Translations under genes and position numbers: made by a program
NCBI RefSeq assembly: GCF_000003815.2
Contig: NC_049980.1
Location: 13,037,430 to 13,082,453, forward strand
Reading direction: 5' to 3'
DNA: 45,024 bases
Origin: Branchiostoma floridae
Lineage: Eukaryota; Chordata; Leptocardii; Amphioxiformes; Branchiostomatidae
Shown: one piece after another, positions 39,801 through 42,211 of the stretch
How the letters are laid out: each line of letters opens with the position of its first letter
How positions within the stretch are numbered: position 1 is the stretch's first letter
The notes under the pieces: generated by a model
The model's database searches: none
Told to the model about the DNA's origin: nothing
What the model saw: the letters and a program-made list of their open reading frames with translations, nothing else

Positions 39801-42159
39801 TATATGGGGGCATTATCAAGGCACATCTCTGTCAAATTTCAGCTCATTTGGTTGTAATACCAGGGTACAGGGGCCAAAATATACAGTTTTGGTCTAAAAT
39901 TGACCAAAAAATCTCAATAAAATCATTTTAGAGGCAGATATGAAAAAAACTGAGAAAAAAGCATCAAGGTATTGGCCCATTCTACCCCTGTGCCAAATTT
40001 CAGCTCATTCGGTCCAGGAACAGCGGAGATGAATCACTTTGAAGATTTGACAGGAGAAAGAAAGAAAGAAAGAAAGAAAGAAACATTACGAATACAATAT
40101 ATTTCACCATACTATGTATGGCTGAAATATAACAATATATTTCACCATACTATGTATGGCTGAAATATAAAAATGGGCCGTCAAGAGGTGATTGAATTTC
40201 CAGGCCGGCTTCTCTAGAGACACAGAAACATAAAAAACGTGTGTAAGAAAAACAACTACCAAGTAATAGTAGTTGTTGACGAAAAGAATCAACTGACACG
40301 TTTTCTTTTTTTCCGTCTCAGCTCTTGCCTGTGGAAATCCCATAGATATAATTTTCATGCTGGATGGGTCTGGGAGTGTGGGACCAGACAACTTTAACAA
40401 GATGAAAGAGTTTGTGAAAAAGACTGTTGGTGGGTACCTGATAGGCCCGTCTAACACAAGAGTTGCTGTGATGCAGTATAGCTCATCGGTGCGTATACAA
40501 CTACCATGCCATATAATTATTGTATTTATTGACTTCGTTTTGATAGCTATTGTATCTTTGATACTGCAGGTGGCTTTTAATTATTCTACGCTTTTAACCT
40601 GAAGGCAAAAAATCAATCTATTTGTCCCGCTTGAGCAGGTCAGGCAGGAGTTTGCGCTGGACGCCTTCAACACTTTAGAGGATCTACTTGTTGGAATCGA
40701 AGAGATTAGATACATGAGAGGAGGCACTAGAACTGGTAAAGCACTGACAAGGCTACGAAGGCAAGGATTCCTGGAAAGCAACGGTGCACGCAAAAACGTG
40801 CCTCACGTAGCTGTTATTGTCACGGATGGACGGTCCTCCGATAGCGTAGACCAAGCAGCCCTTGAAACTCGACAGAGTGGCATAGTGTTGTATGCTGTCG
40901 GTGTGGGGAATTACGACCTAGGTCAGCTGACGGACATTGCCAGCACGAATGAGACGCTAGGTGTCGTTGATAACTTCAACCTCCTTGACGATGTCCGAAA
41001 CTCTTTGCTGTCATCTGTTTGTAGTGGTAAGTCATTTTTTTATAAGTCATTTACTATCGCCATCACCACATAAGCTTTAATATTTACAATTACTACATAT
41101 ATATGTTGTTCTTCATTACTTCATTAGACAACAGTCTATTCTGGCTGGTTGTTTCTGTACATAGATTCTTTGGGGAAAATTGATTTGGAATATATTTTCA
41201 GCTACCGCACCCGTGTTCGCCACCTTTGTGGTGCAGGCTGTCTACTCAGAACAGTTAAGAGACCCAGGATCGTCTACGTTCGTCTCTCTTGCAGAGCAAG
41301 TTCGCGTGAACGTACGTAAATGCCCCTTCCTTTGATTGACTAAATGCAATTATACTTCAGAGTTCAAGCATACTGTAACATTTTATTAAATCTTCGAGTA
41401 AGTTACAATATCTTTTGCATAAGTTACAACATCTTTAATCTTTAACATCCTTCTGCCAAACAGATGGTGTCCACCTTTAGCAGTGTGGTTGGCTTTCAGT
41501 CTGTGCAAGTTGTTGAATTCCGACAACAGTAAGTTGCTTATGTTGACTATATCATTTTATAGTTAACAGTTTTGTTTTAGAAAACTATCAAATTCAAATC
41601 TATATAATTTTTTAAAATCATTTTACCACGTCACTACAACGAGATCTACTATTTCTATCTGAGTTACATGCACTTTGTTATTATGATAGAATTCAATATA
41701 TCAAGTGTTCCACTAGTCAATTAACTCATGTTTTTACAGGACAACAACAACCGTTACAGCTGTTGTATCCATTTCCGTAACGACGTATGCAACCGTGACC
41801 CTGACGCAAACCTTTAATACAGCTGTGAACAGTGGGACCATTGGCTCTTTGACTGTTGTCCCTGGGTCCGCTGGAATCGTCTCTCAGGGTTGGTGTTTTG
41901 ATTTGTCATTACCTATACCTAGTATGAGCTAGATCTTTTGCCTTCATGTTTATTGTTAGATTTCAAATGTGGTATCTTCAATTCCAGACACTTTCTTAAC
42001 TGGTATTGTGCCGTTTTAACAGAGACACAGAGTGTTTTCACGGCCTTCGAAATAACTCAGTCTTTCACGTCTGCACTTCTTGTTACGACATCAACGGAGT
42101 ACGTGCAGCTCAGGAAGACAGTGGAGACTTCGGTAGGGCTGTTGTTGATATCTCTCTCT

Positions 42160-42211
<52 letters not shown>

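Larger units (their letters stand above)
36799..40095. mobile_element. Repeat element copy 2 (3.30 kb) with an internal extra segment
   Basis: Colinear with copy 1 from TAGAAAGGCCGACATTTGC. It carries an extra segment of about 0.6 kb at about 38210-38825 that is itself a degraded version of the element's middle part (the TGAATATTAATTAGCCTT and CTCTTCGCTGATTGGCT motifs occur in it and again near 39108-39150). It ends with the same (GAAA)7 tract and ACATTACGAATAC. Confidence 0.65.
33949..40321 (+). other. 6.4-kb intron between unit 12 and unit 13
   Basis: The phase 1 donor GTGATA at 33949 and the acceptor CTCAG ending 40321 keep the cassette frame, so this is most simply one large intron. It contains the two-copy repeat element below. 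33949-34112 is unique AT-rich intron sequence without a recognisable feature, and 40170-40321 likewise apart from the acceptor tract. Confidence 0.75.

Noticed and set aside
34113-40095. LTR retrotransposon reading of the two direct repeats
   Set aside because: The copies abut with no internal gag-pol region between them, have no TG..CA ends and no primer binding site.
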